64,000 bases of DNA from Sphingomonas sp. IC-56 (GCF_021043375.1 NZ_JAJNDV010000005.1:227434-291433); one strand, 5' to 3'; numbered from the stretch's first letter, positions 43,027 to 51,092 are shown. Numbers and translations: made by a program. The notes: generated by a model from the letters alone, not told the origin.

Positions 43027-43067
43027 AAAAAAAGCCCCGCGCCTCGGGTTGAGGCGCGGGGCTTTTC
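43027..43067. terminator. Terminator after flgN
   Basis: AAAAAAAGCCCCGCGCCTC-GGGTT-GAGGCGCGGGGCTTTT, a strong hairpin with A- and T-runs; serves flgI-flgJ-flgN and anything arriving from flgB. Confidence 0.9.
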
Positions 43068-43086
43068 GTTCGTGCTGTTCCGGTGG

Positions 43087-43512
43087 TTACAGTCGGGCGT
43101 TGATCGAGATGGGGGCGGGGGCGTCCATGCCGCCCATGCCGCCGCACGCGCCATAGGTGATGTTGCGGGTACCGGTCAGGCGCTTGGCCTCGGTGGCGAT
43201 CGCCGCCATCATCTCGGACGACAGCTCGATCTGGCGCGACAGGATCTTCTTGTTGACCTCCGACGCGTCGAGCAGGTGGCGGGTGGCGTCGGTCAGCACG
43301 ATGCGTGCTTCTTCGTCCAGCGCGGCCATCCAGTTCTGGTTGCCGCGCTTCAGGCGGGCGACTTCGGCTTCGATGCGGCCGGTCAGGCGCAGCTTGGCGT
43401 TGGCGATCTCCGGGAGTTCGGCCAGATACGGGGTGCGGGCCAGCTTTTCGCTTTCCTCTTCCATGAGGGAGGTGAGCGAAACCATGGCGTCGAGAAGGTG
43501 CTCGGTCATCAT
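43087..43512 (-). CDS. flgN: FlgN-like flagellar chaperone
   Basis: 141 residues, mostly helical (MVSLTSLMEEESEKLAR...LTGRIEAEVARLKRGN), with a C-terminal NITYG...PISINARL segment that I recognise from alphaproteobacterial FlgN-like proteins. FlgN escorts FlgK and FlgL to the export gate. It overlaps flgJ by 4 bp and ends the flgI operon. The family is weakly conserved. Confidence 0.7.
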   Translation of the reverse strand: MMTEHLLDAMVSLTSLMEEESEKLARTPYLAELPEIANAKLRLTGRIEAEVARLKRGNQNWMAALDEEARIVLTDATRHLLDASEVNKKILSRQIELSSEMMAAIATEAKRLTGTRNITYGACGGMGGMDAPAPISINARL

Positions 43513-43808
43513 TTTCCCTGAAGCTGGATGATCTGGTCGAGGACGGCGGGCGCGAGGCCGATGCCGCCGCGCTTTGCCATTTCGGTGCCGAGCTTTTCGC
43601 CCAGGATGCCGCGGAACATTTCCTCGCCGGCGCCGCCGTTGAAGTCGCCGTCCTGTTGGACGCTCTGCATCATCAGCTGCGTCATCTGGCCGAGGAACAC
43701 GGCCTCGAAATCCTGTGCGGTCTGCTGGTTCTTGGCGTCCTGCTTGGACACCGGCTTGGCCGGCGTGGGGGCAGGGGCGCTCGGAAGCGGCTTGATGTCG
43801 TTCATCAT
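43509..43808 (-). CDS. flgJ: Rod-binding protein FlgJ (N-terminal domain only)
   Basis: 99 residues. The rod-cap motif is present (TAQDFEAVFLGQMTQLMMQSV...FRGILGEKLGTEMAKRGGIGLAPAVLDQI), but the muramidase domain of enteric FlgJ is absent, as usual in alphaproteobacteria. The SLT-like gene at 11901 may supply that activity. It overlaps flgI and flgN by 4 bp each. Confidence 0.92.
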   Translation of the reverse strand: MMNDIKPLPSAPAPTPAKPVSKQDAKNQQTAQDFEAVFLGQMTQLMMQSVQQDGDFNGGAGEEMFRGILGEKLGTEMAKRGGIGLAPAVLDQIIQLQGK

Positions 43809-44908
43809 TGTACCTCGATCTCTGCCTGGAGCGCCCCGGAGGTCTTGATCGCCTGAAGAATGGTGATCAGGTCGCGCGGCGAGACGCCCAGCGCGTTCAG
43901 TCCGCTCACCAGCGACTGGAGCGAAGCACCGCCGACCATTGCCAGGTGGGCGCCGCTGCCGTCATCGACCTGCACCTGGGTGCGCGGCACGACGGTGGTC
44001 TGGCCGTTGGAGAGTGCTGCGGGCTGCGAAACCTGCGGGGTTTCGGTAACGGTGATGGTCAGGCCGCCCTGGGCGATCGCCACGGGGCTGATCTTGACCT
44101 CGCTGTTCATTACCACGGTGCCCGAGGCCTCGTTTATCACGACGCGGGCGGGCTGATCGACCTTGATCGGCAGGTCGCCGACTTGGGTGACCAACTCAAT
44201 CACGTTGCCGGAGAAGCCGCCGCCAGGCGCCACTTCGACCGTGCCGGGATCGAGCACCTTGGCGGTGCCGCCGAACCGGCCGTTGATCGCGCCGGCAATG
44301 CGGCTGGCCGTGGCGAAGTCGGGGTTCTTGAGTGCGAGCTTGAGGCTCTGCGCCGAGGCGAGGGCATAGGGCACCTCACGCTCGATGATGCCGCCGCCGG
44401 CGATGCGGGCCGACGTGGTGACGCCGCGGCTGACGCTGGCGGCGGCACCCTGGCCCTTGAAGCCGGAAACGGCGACGTTGCCCTGGGCGACCGCGTAAAT
44501 CTCGCCATCAAGCGCGCGCAGCGACGAGGCGATCAGCGTGCCGCCCTGAAGGCTGGATGCGTCGCCGAGTGCTGCCACCTGCACATCGATCCGCGAGCCG
44601 GAGCGCGCAAAGGGAGGCATGGTGGCGGTGATCGACACCGCGGCGACGTTCTGCGTCTTCATGTCGGTGCCACGGACGTTGACGCCCATGCGCTCCAGCA
44701 TCGCCTGCATCGATTCCTCGGTGAAGGGCGTGTTGCGCATACGGTCGCCGGTGCCGGCAAGGCCGACCACCAGGCCGTAGCCTACCAGCTGGTTCTCACG
44801 GACGTTCTCGACGTCGACGATGTCCTTGATCCGCGTCTGGGCAGCCGCGTTCGGCACGAAGCCGGCGGTTGCCATCAGGAGCAGGAACGGTGCGGCCAGA
44901 CGCTTCAT
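43805..44908 (-). CDS. flgI: P-ring protein FlgI
   Basis: 367 residues. The signal peptide MKRLAAPFLLLMATAGFVPNAAAQ gives a periplasmic product. The FlgI core is clear: TRIKDIVDVENVRENQLVGYGLVVGLAGTGD, NVAAVSITATMPPF, and C-terminal ISPRDLITILQAIKTSGAL-like residues (GVSPRDLITILQAIK). It forms the ring in the peptidoglycan with FlgA's help. The start is the ATG at 44908, about 30 bp downstream of the CTATAAG. Confidence 0.96.
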   Translation of the reverse strand: MKRLAAPFLLLMATAGFVPNAAAQTRIKDIVDVENVRENQLVGYGLVVGLAGTGDRMRNTPFTEESMQAMLERMGVNVRGTDMKTQNVAAVSITATMPPFARSGSRIDVQVAALGDASSLQGGTLIASSLRALDGEIYAVAQGNVAVSGFKGQGAAASVSRGVTTSARIAGGGIIEREVPYALASAQSLKLALKNPDFATASRIAGAINGRFGGTAKVLDPGTVEVAPGGGFSGNVIELVTQVGDLPIKVDQPARVVINEASGTVVMNSEVKISPVAIAQGGLTITVTETPQVSQPAALSNGQTTVVPRTQVQVDDGSGAHLAMVGGASLQSLVSGLNALGVSPRDLITILQAIKTSGALQAEIEVQ

Positions 44909-44945
44909 GAATCCCCTCGGAAAGTGGAAAGTCTTCCGTAATCTT

Positions 44946-44952
44946 CTTATAG
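44946..44952 (-). promoter_or_regulatory. CTATAAG element of flgI-flgJ-flgN
   Basis: Followed by a dyad GAGCC-N5-GGCTC at 44962-44976, which has the same spacing as the GGCA palindromes but a different sequence. The divergent fliX starts 40 bp away. Confidence 0.5.
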
Positions 44953-44992
44953 GACAAGGGAGAGCCAACAGGGCTCGAAGGATCAGTATTTC

Positions 44993-45418
44993 GTGCGGAT
45001 CGAGAACATCTCCCAACTGATGGCGCGCAGTCTGCTGACTGCGCTGCCGAAGGTTGCCGACGGGTTCTCGGTGACGCGCGAGGACAAGGCGCCTGCCGCG
45101 GCGCCATTGCCGCTGCAGCAACAGACCAGCGTTGCCGTTCCCGTGCCCAATGTCGCGATGCTGGTGACGCTTGCCGCCGCCGATCCGATGATGGACCGCC
45201 GCCGCCGGCTGGCCGCCCAGGCCGAGAAGGGGGTCGAGATGCTCGACCATCTGCACAAGGAAGTGTTGGTGGGTACGCCGAGCGTCGAGCGGCTGCGCGA
45301 GATCGCGCAGTGGTCGCAGACGCTCGAGACGCCGGACGAGCCCGTGCTGGCGCAGATCCTGGCCGAGATCGACCTGCGCGTGCGCGTGGAACTGGCGAAG
45401 TACGACGTCGAGGCTTGA
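44993..45418 (+). CDS. fliX: Flagellar assembly regulator FliX
   Basis: 141 residues from a GTG at 44993. The C-terminal half matches the class II regulator FliX (EKGVEMLDHLHKEVLVGTPSVERLREI and ILAEIDLRVRVELAKYD). In Caulobacter FliX binds FlbD and links basal-body completion to FlbD activity. Its conservation next to a FlbD that has lost sigma-54 contacts is notable. Monocistronic and convergent with flhB across a repeat-filled gap. Confidence 0.88.
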   Translation: MRIENISQLMARSLLTALPKVADGFSVTREDKAPAAAPLPLQQQTSVAVPVPNVAMLVTLAAADPMMDRRRRLAAQAEKGVEMLDHLHKEVLVGTPSVERLREIAQWSQTLETPDEPVLAQILAEIDLRVRVELAKYDVEA

Positions 45419-45467
45419 GGCCGGCGTTTGCGCGCTCGCGCTTGGTGCCGTTACGTAGTGTAACCTT

Positions 45468-45493
45468 GTTCCCCGGCGGAGGCCGGGGCCCAG
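45468..45493 (-). repeat. GC-rich dispersed repeat, inverted copy
   Basis: Reverse complement of part of repeats A and B with one mismatch. With copy B it forms an inverted doublet about 42 bp apart. Confidence 0.75.
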
Positions 45494-45535
45494 TCTCGAT
45501 GAAGTAGAAAGTGCATCCTGCCTTCTCGGGCGGCA

Positions 45536-45568
45536 TTGCAGCTGGGCCCCGGCCTTCGCCGGGGAACT
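45536..45568 (+). repeat. GC-rich dispersed repeat, copy B
   Basis: Identical over 33 bp to copy A at 42973-43005. Confidence 0.85.
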
Positions 45569-45592
45569 GATGCGAGGGGCTCAGCCTCTTAA

Positions 45593-45722
45593 ATCCTCCC
45601 CCTCCGGGGGAGGGGGACCATGCGCAAGCATGGTGGAGGGGTACTCTCCTCATGGTACGTCCCTCGCGGGCAATACCCCTCCGTCACGCTGCGCGTGCCA
45701 CCTCCCCCTCCGGGGAGGATCT
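45593..45722. repeat. Long imperfect inverted-arm repeat between fliX and flhB
   Basis: Left arm begins ATCCTCCCCCTCCGGGG and runs to GGAGGGGTACT; right arm begins AATACCCCTCC and ends CCGGGGAGGAT. The arms pair with mismatches over about 50 bp each around a 25-bp centre. Typical of a non-coding, mobile-like intergenic repeat of sphingomonads. With the doublet at 45468-45568 it fills the whole 309-bp gap; no gene is visible there. Confidence 0.8.
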
Positions 45723-45727
45723 GAAAG

Positions 45728-46798
45728 TCAGAGCTTCTTCGAGATCTTCAGGACGTAGCTGATGACTTCGGCCACCGCCGCGTAGTGCTCCACGGGGATG
45801 GGCTGGTCGATCTCGGCGCTGGCGTAGAGCGCGCGGGCCAGCGGGCGGTTTTCGACCAGCGGGATGTTGTGTGCGCCGGCGATCTCGCGGATCTTGAGGG
45901 CGAGCGCGTCCACGCCCATCGCGACCACCACTGGTGCTGCCATGGCGCCGTGGTCGTACTGCAGCGCGATGGCGTAGTGGGTCGGGTTGGTGATGACCAC
46001 GCTAGCCTTGGGCACATTGGCCATCATACGGCTGCGTGAGCGCTTCATCTGGAGCTGGCGGATCTTGCCCTTGATCTTGGGATCGCCTTCGGACTGTTTG
46101 TACTCGTCCTTGATCTCCTGAAGCGACATTTTCATGCGCTTCATGAAGGAGCGGCGCTGCCAGACGAAGTCGAACAGCGCGAGCGCGCCGACCATCATTG
46201 CGATCGGTCGCAGCATCGCATCGACGATGTCGTTGATCGCCGCACCGACCGAGTTGAGGTCTGCGCCGACCAGCCGGTCGATGGTGGAAGCATGCGGCCA
46301 GGCGATGGTTGCGGCGATGCCGACCACCAGGCACAGCTTGGCCAGCGTCTTGGCGAACTCCATCAGCGATTGCTTGCCGAACATGCGCTTGGCGCCGCTG
46401 GCAGGGTTGAGCTTGGACCATTTCGGCTTGACGCGGCTCCAAGAGATCATCGGCCTGCCCTGAAGCACGCCGCCCAGCAGCGCGAGGGCGAAGAGCGAGG
46501 CCAGAAGCGGCAACATGGCCGAGGCGACCGCACCCATCAGGCCGGTGACCACGCTTTGCGCGCCGGCGGGATCCATGCGGAAATCCTCGGCACTGCCCCA
46601 TAGCCGGACGAAGACGCCGCCCATGAGCTGGAGCGTGTAGGCGCCCATGCCGCCCATGACGACGAGCATCGCCACGAACATCGTGGCGTGGCGCATCTCC
46701 GGCGCCATCGGGACGTCGCCCTTCTTGCGGGCGTCCTCCAGCTTCTTGTCTGTAGGATCGTGTGTCTTGTCTTCGTCGTCGCCACCGCCGGCCATCAC
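45728..46798 (-). CDS. flhB: Flagellar export switch protein FlhB
   Basis: 356 residues. Four membrane helices (about 35-210), then the cytoplasmic autocleavage domain with NPTH in VVITNPTHYAIAL. It changes export specificity from hook to filament after contact with FliK. It overlaps fliR by 4 bp and is the last gene of flgC-fliE-fliQ-fliR-flhB. Confidence 0.97.
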   Translation of the reverse strand: MMAGGGDDEDKTHDPTDKKLEDARKKGDVPMAPEMRHATMFVAMLVVMGGMGAYTLQLMGGVFVRLWGSAEDFRMDPAGAQSVVTGLMGAVASAMLPLLASLFALALLGGVLQGRPMISWSRVKPKWSKLNPASGAKRMFGKQSLMEFAKTLAKLCLVVGIAATIAWPHASTIDRLVGADLNSVGAAINDIVDAMLRPIAMMVGALALFDFVWQRRSFMKRMKMSLQEIKDEYKQSEGDPKIKGKIRQLQMKRSRSRMMANVPKASVVITNPTHYAIALQYDHGAMAAPVVVAMGVDALALKIREIAGAHNIPLVENRPLARALYASAEIDQPIPVEHYAAVAEVISYVLKISKKL

Positions 46799-47553
46799 CA
46801 GCTCCCTTGCATGGCGTCACCCATCGACTGGGCGAAGACCGTGAGGATCGTGCCGATCGTCGCGGCCAGCAGGCTGATGCCGAGCAGCAGGTTGAGCGGC
46901 TGGGCGATGAAGAACACCTGGATCGCCGGCGCGACGCGCGCGGCGAGGCCGAGCGCCACGTTGAAGATGATGCCGTATACCAGGAAGGGTGCGGCAAGGC
47001 TGATCGCCAGCGTCATCGAGCGGCCGACCGCGGCCACGGCCAGTTGGGCGAAGTCATGCATCGGCGGAAGGCCGCCGACCGGGAAGCTTTGATAGCTGTG
47101 AACGATCGCGCCGATCCACAGATGGTGGACCTGGAGCGCCATGCAGACCAGCACGGCGGCGACTGTTGCCATCTTGGACAGGATCGGCACCTGGCCGCTC
47201 TGGCTGGCATCGAAGATCACCGCCGAGGAGAAACCGATCTGAAGGCTGATGATCGAGCCGGCCATAGAGATCGCGTAGAACAGGATCTTGACGATCATGC
47301 CCATCGCGAGGCCGGTCATGAGTTCGGTGACGAGCACCGCCGGGAGCACGGCACCGCCCTCCACCAATGCCCGCGCAGGCGCGCCGAGCATGCCATAGAG
47401 CGCCGCCGACATGGCGAAGGCGATCATCAGCCGGATGCGGCCGGGGATCGAATCCTCGCCGAACATCGGCAGCAGCATCAGCACGGCGCCGACGCGCGCG
47501 AACACGATGAAGAAGGCTGTGACCTGAAGCTCCAGGTCGGCGGGCATGATCAT
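46795..47553 (-). CDS. fliR: Export gate protein FliR
   Basis: About 252 residues from the ATG at 47553, which overlaps the fliQ stop (ATGA). Six membrane helices, with FARVGAVLMLLPMFGEDSIPGRIRLMIAF near the start and PFLVYGIIFNVALGLAARVAPAIQVFFIAQPLNLLLG near the end, both family hallmarks. Part of the FliP5Q4R1 core. Confidence 0.94.
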   Translation of the reverse strand: MIMPADLELQVTAFFIVFARVGAVLMLLPMFGEDSIPGRIRLMIAFAMSAALYGMLGAPARALVEGGAVLPAVLVTELMTGLAMGMIVKILFYAISMAGSIISLQIGFSSAVIFDASQSGQVPILSKMATVAAVLVCMALQVHHLWIGAIVHSYQSFPVGGLPPMHDFAQLAVAAVGRSMTLAISLAAPFLVYGIIFNVALGLAARVAPAIQVFFIAQPLNLLLGISLLAATIGTILTVFAQSMGDAMQGSW

Positions 47554-47813
47554 CCGGCGATGATCAGGTCGCTGAGCTTCAGCATGAAGCCGTTCAGCGC
47601 CTGCCCCATGGTGGGAAGCATGAGGAGGAAGACCAGACCCATCGCCATCAGCTTTGGCACGAAGGTGAGGGTGGTTTCCTGGATCTGGGTGAGCGCCTGA
47701 AACAAGCCGATGAAGACGCCGACGATCAGCGACGTCAGCAGCAGGGGCCCACACACGGTGAGCACCAGCATCAGCGTCGCTTCGGCGAGTTCGATGACCT
47801 GCGACGACGACAT
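47550..47813 (-). CDS. fliQ: Export gate protein FliQ
   Basis: 87 residues forming a two-helix membrane hairpin (LMLVLTVCGPLLLTSLIVGVFIGLFQALTQIQETTL; the Q-T-Q-I-QE-TL motif is diagnostic). It overlaps fliE by one base and fliR by 4 bp. Confidence 0.95.
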   Translation of the reverse strand: MSSSQVIELAEATLMLVLTVCGPLLLTSLIVGVFIGLFQALTQIQETTLTFVPKLMAMGLVFLLMLPTMGQALNGFMLKLSDLIIAG

Positions 47814-48136
47814 CAGATCTGCATGCGCATGATGTCGGTGTAGGCGCCGACCACGCGGTCGCGCACGGCCACCATGGTGTCGAGCGCCGTTTCGGCGGCG
47901 CCGATCGCAGTGACGACGTCGATCAGGTCGCCCTTACCGGCAACCTGCATGGCCGAAGCGTGTTCGGCGGTGCGCATCTGCTGCGCGGTGCCGGTGACGA
48001 GGCTTTCGACCATGGAGCCGAAGCCGCCGCCATTGTCGCTGCCGCCAACCTTAGGGGCGGAGGAGGAGCCGAGGGCAGAGCCCAGGCCTTGGACGCGGCC
48101 ATAGGCCGACGCCGCATCAAGTGCGCCGATGGACAT
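47813..48136 (-). CDS. fliE: Basal-body protein FliE
   Basis: 107 residues. The C-terminal half is typical (MQVAGKGDLIDVVTAIGAAETALDTMVAVRDRVVGAYTDIMRM). It joins the MS-ring to the rod and is the first exported protein. It lies 24 bp after flgC. Confidence 0.92.
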   Translation of the reverse strand: MSIGALDAASAYGRVQGLGSALGSSSAPKVGGSDNGGGFGSMVESLVTGTAQQMRTAEHASAMQVAGKGDLIDVVTAIGAAETALDTMVAVRDRVVGAYTDIMRMQI

Positions 48137-48160
48137 TGATGATAATCCCTGAAGTGGAGT

Positions 48161-48568
48161 TTACTTGAGAAGGTCGATGGTGCGCATCGTCAGGCTCTTT
48201 GCGGCCTCGATGGCATTGAGATTGGCTTCGTAGGAGCGCTGTGCCGCCTTCATGTCGGCGGTTTCGACCAGCGAGTTTACGTTGGGCTTGAGCACATAGC
48301 CTTCACCGTCAGCGGCGGGGTGGCCCGGCTGGTACACGCGGGTGAAGTCGGAGCGGTCCTTTTCGATGGACTTGATCTTGACGCCAGTGGCGCCGGTCGC
48401 GCGATCGACTTCCGCCGAGAAGCTGGCGACGCGGCGGCGATAGGGATCGCCGCCCGCGGTGTTCGCGACCGAGTCCTGGTTGGCCAGGTTCTCCGCGATG
48501 ACGCGCATGCGCAGCGACTGCGCACGCAGGCCGGAAGCGGAGACACCAAGCGAAGCCTTCAAGTCCAT
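48161..48568 (-). CDS. flgC: Proximal rod protein FlgC
   Basis: 135 residues with the rod-type N-terminus (LGVSASGLRAQSLRMRVIAENLANQDSV) and C-terminus (ETADMKAAQRSYEANLNAIEAAKSL). First gene of flgC-fliE-fliQ-fliR-flhB. Its promoter has a CTACAAT overlapped by a palindrome, which differs from the other operons. Confidence 0.95.
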   Translation of the reverse strand: MDLKASLGVSASGLRAQSLRMRVIAENLANQDSVANTAGGDPYRRRVASFSAEVDRATGATGVKIKSIEKDRSDFTRVYQPGHPAADGEGYVLKPNVNSLVETADMKAAQRSYEANLNAIEAAKSLTMRTIDLLK

Positions 48569-48604
48569 GTATGTAGCTCCAGGGCCATGAGCGGCCTTTT
48601 CCCC

Positions 48605-48611
48605 ATTGTAG
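48605..48611 (-). promoter_or_regulatory. CTACAAT element of flgC-fliE-fliQ-fliR-flhB
   Basis: About 37 bp before the flgC start and directly abutted upstream by a GGCA-N5-TGCC palindrome. Confidence 0.5.
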
Positions 48612-48623
48612 GCAAGAATTGCC
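48611..48623. promoter_or_regulatory. GGCAAGAATTGCC palindrome overlapping the flgC promoter
   Basis: Perfect 13-bp dyad that shares one base with the -10 heptamer, centred near -19, a position suited to repression. Confidence 0.55.
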
Positions 48624-48695
48624 GGGGGCGGTGCGATGGGCGGAAAAAAGGTCCTCCGGGCATATACGGAACCCTGACCCCCGCAAAAGTCCCTA

Positions 48696-48708
48696 GGCAA
48701 ATTTTGCC
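48696..48708. promoter_or_regulatory. GGCAAATTTTGCC palindrome at the fliN2-fliO-fliP promoter
   Basis: Identical to the flbT-promoter site (15181-15193) and, like it, 31 bp from the -10 heptamer; preceded by CTA and followed by GCC. Confidence 0.6.
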
Positions 48709-48739
48709 GCCTCACTGCCCGGTGCACGGAACTTCCTTC

Positions 48740-48746
48740 CTATAAG
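48740..48746 (+). promoter_or_regulatory. CTATAAG element of fliN2-fliO-fliP
   Basis: Plus-strand heptamer 19 bp before the ATG at 48766, leaving a leader of about 13 nt with an AGGTGAG ribosome site. Confidence 0.6.
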
Positions 48747-48765
48747 GTCCGTGAAAGGTGAGCGC

Positions 48766-49002
48766 ATGTCCGTACTCGATGGAATAATGGTGGACCTGTC
48801 GATCGTGCTCGGCTCGGCCGAAGTGCCGATCAGGCAGATCCTGCAGATGAGCCGCGGCGCCATGATCGCACTGGATTGCGGTCAGGACGATCCCAGCCTT
48901 GTCTATGTCAATGGCGAGCTGGTCGCCACGGGCCGCATCCTGGTCGATGGCGACCAGATGTCGCTCGAAGTCTCCGAACTCGTGAAGAAGCAGCGCCACT
49001 GA
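48766..49002 (+). CDS. Second, minimal FliN-like SpoA protein
   Basis: 78 residues that are just a SpoA domain: VDLSIVLGSAEVPIRQILQMSRGAMIALDCGQDDPSLVYVNGELVATGRILVDGDQMSLEV (key pattern LG....I.....L..G). It lacks the N-terminal extension of the FliN at 35518. It is translationally coupled to fliO (TGATG). A shorter partner could mix with FliN in the C-ring; two FliN paralogues are uncommon. Confidence 0.8.
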   Translation: MSVLDGIMVDLSIVLGSAEVPIRQILQMSRGAMIALDCGQDDPSLVYVNGELVATGRILVDGDQMSLEVSELVKKQRH

Positions 49003-49595
49003 TGGATATCCTGTCGATGCTGCGCACGGTGGGTGCGCTGGGCATGGTCCTGGGCATGCTCGCGGGCGCGCTGTGGATGGTGAAGCGCTATGACATCAAG
49101 CTGCCGGGTCGGGTGTCGACCGGTGGGCGCAAGCGCGTCGAGCTGGTCGAGCGGCTGAGCCTGGACCAGAAGCGTTCGGTGGCGCTGATCCGCCGCGACG
49201 GACACGAGCATCTGGTGCTGATCGGCCCTGAGGGCAGCGCGACGCTGGAGACAGGCATCATCGCACCGCCGGCTGAGCCCGCGCCCGAGCCGGTCAAGAT
49301 CGCTATGCCCGAACTGCCGGCATTCGCCGCGAACTTCGCCAAGCTGATCAAGCTGCCCAAGGCTCCTGAAGAACAGGTTGCCGAGCAAGTAGTCGCTGAG
49401 GTTGCGCTGGAGACCGAGCAGGACAACGTCGTAGTCGAAGCGCCTGCCACGGAGTTGGCCGAGGTGGTCGACCTGTCCGAGCGCCGCAAGGCGAAGGCCG
49501 AGGCCGCGAAGCCGACGGCTGCCAAGCGCACCCGCCGTCCGCGCGACACTGCCCGGTGGAACCGCCGTGCGGTTCGTGAGGCACTGAATGCGTAA
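49002..49595 (+). CDS. fliO: Flagellar export protein FliO
   Basis: 197 residues: one N-terminal membrane helix (LGMVLGMLAGALWMVKRYDI), then the FliO domain (KRVELVERLSLDQKRSVALIRRDGHEHLVLIGPEG, key L..K.SV.L), and a long Ala/Glu-rich tail ending basic. It aids FliP folding. It lies between fliN2 and fliP, the usual place, and overlaps fliP by 8 bp. Confidence 0.9.
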   Translation: MDILSMLRTVGALGMVLGMLAGALWMVKRYDIKLPGRVSTGGRKRVELVERLSLDQKRSVALIRRDGHEHLVLIGPEGSATLETGIIAPPAEPAPEPVKIAMPELPAFAANFAKLIKLPKAPEEQVAEQVVAEVALETEQDNVVVEAPATELAEVVDLSERRKAKAEAAKPTAAKRTRRPRDTARWNRRAVREALNA

Positions 49596-50328
49596 GCTCC
49601 TTGGGGCGGCCGCGCTGCTCGTGATGCTGCCGGTGGCAGCACATGCGCAGGCGCAGGGCGCTACCATCAACCTGGGCGGAGCGGCAGGCGCGGACGGCGC
49701 CATGTCGGCCAAGGCTATCCAGCTGGTGCTGATGCTGACCGTGCTCAGCCTGGCCCCTGGCCTGCTGATGACCGTCACCAGCTTCACCCGCATGGTGGTG
49801 GCGCTGTCGCTGCTGCGCACCGGCATCGGCGCGCAGGGCGTGCCGCCCAACCCGGTGATCATCAGCCTGGCGCTGTTCCTGTCTTTCTTCGTGATGGCGC
49901 CTACCTTCGAGAAGGCGTGGAGCCAGGGCGTCGATCCTTATACCAAAAACCAGATCACCGAGACGCAGGCGTTTGAGCGCACCGCCGAGCCGTTCCGCCA
50001 GTTCATGCTGGGCCAGGTGCGCGACACCGATTTGAAGCTGTTCGCCGACATGGCGGGCAAGCCGATCGCGACGCGGGCCGAGACGCCGCTGACGACGTTG
50101 GCGCCGGCGTTCATGATCTCCGAATTACGGCGTGCGTTCGAGATCGGGTTTCTGCTGCTGTTGCCGTTCCTGGTGATCGACCTGGCGGTTTCGGCGGTGC
50201 TGATGGCGATGGGCATGATGATGCTGCCGCCGCCGACCATATCCTTGCCGATGAAGATCATCTTCTTCGTGCTGGTCGATGGATGGGCGTTGGTGGCGGG
50301 GTCGCTAGTGAAGAGCTTCGCTACGTAG
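49588..50328 (+). CDS. fliP: Export gate protein FliP
   Basis: 246 residues with a cleavable signal peptide (MRKLLGAAALLVMLPVAAHAQ) and four membrane helices. Hallmarks: LTVLSLAPGLLMTVTSFTRMVVALSLLRTGIG and the C-terminal GMMMLPPPTISLPMKIIFFVLVDGW. It forms the pentameric core of the export pore. Followed by a strong bidirectional terminator. Confidence 0.96.
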   Translation: MRKLLGAAALLVMLPVAAHAQAQGATINLGGAAGADGAMSAKAIQLVLMLTVLSLAPGLLMTVTSFTRMVVALSLLRTGIGAQGVPPNPVIISLALFLSFFVMAPTFEKAWSQGVDPYTKNQITETQAFERTAEPFRQFMLGQVRDTDLKLFADMAGKPIATRAETPLTTLAPAFMISELRRAFEIGFLLLLPFLVIDLAVSAVLMAMGMMMLPPPTISLPMKIIFFVLVDGWALVAGSLVKSFAT

Positions 50329-50350
50329 CGACTATCTTGTCGACGCGGAA

Positions 50351-50396
50351 AACAAGAGAACCCCGGTCGCCTTGCGGCCGGGGTTCTCTTTTGTTG
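50351..50396. terminator. Bidirectional terminator between fliP and the motA-che operon
   Basis: AGAGAACCCCGGTCG-CCTTG-CGGCCGGGGTTCTCT, flanked by AAAACA and TTTTGTT. Confidence 0.92.
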
Positions 50397-50412
50397 TCAA
50401 CGCGTTAAGAGC

Positions 50413-51057
50413 TCAGGAGGCGTCGATGTGCTCGAGCCAGGCGTCGAGTTCGAAATAGGGGATCACTTCGAGGAACAGCAGGCCCGCGGCATGTTCGTCG
50501 CTCCAGCGTGTGGTGCAGCGGCGCGTGGGGAGGCCCGGGATCGACAGGATCACCTCGGTATCGCGCTTGGGCGGGCGGCTCATGGTGATGCGCGCGCCGC
50601 TCTGCGACACGTTTTCGAGCATTACGTCGATATAGCGGCCATTGCTGCTGATGCTGGCCGGGCACTGCACCTCGAAGCGGGGTGCGCGCGGCTGTTGCAC
50701 GGTGCGCAGGCGGGCAGGGGGCGCGCTCTGCTTGGCTTCGGCGAGGATGCGGTCGACGTCGATAGGCGCGATGAACTGCACGCCCGCGCGGCCGGTGCCA
50801 TTCCAGGCAACCGTGCCCTGAAGCTTCTCGCCGCTGCGCAGCTCCACCGCCACCCAGGTGCCGAAGCCCAAGGGGCGGTGCGTTTCGATCAGCATGCCGG
50901 TCATCGAGATGTTGCGGATGCGGCAGAGATGCTCAGGGCTGTTGGCGCAGTGCAGCTTGCCGATCAGCAGGGTCGTGACGATGCGCTCGGCCCGCTCCAC
51001 TGGGGCTGCCTGATCGGCGGCGGCCTCCATATCCTGGGTAGGGATATCGGCTCTCAC
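50413..51057 (-). CDS. Tandem PilZ-domain protein
   Basis: 214 residues with two PilZ-like halves: first CRIRNISMTGMLIETHRPLGFG with GVQFIAPID, second RFEVQCPASISSNGRYIDVMLENVSQSGARITM with AGLLFLEV. PilZ domains bind c-di-GMP and, as in YcgR, can slow the motor. The second half keeps a better N-x-S-x-x-G motif; the R-x-x-x-R arginines are not clear in either. Last gene of the motA-che-motB operon, which fits a motor-brake role. Confidence 0.75.
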   Translation of the reverse strand: MRADIPTQDMEAAADQAAPVERAERIVTTLLIGKLHCANSPEHLCRIRNISMTGMLIETHRPLGFGTWVAVELRSGEKLQGTVAWNGTGRAGVQFIAPIDVDRILAEAKQSAPPARLRTVQQPRAPRFEVQCPASISSNGRYIDVMLENVSQSGARITMSRPPKRDTEVILSIPGLPTRRCTTRWSDEHAAGLLFLEVIPYFELDAWLEHIDAS

Positions 51058-51092
51058 GACGGGGTACTCCTGTTACTCAACACACTCGACGG

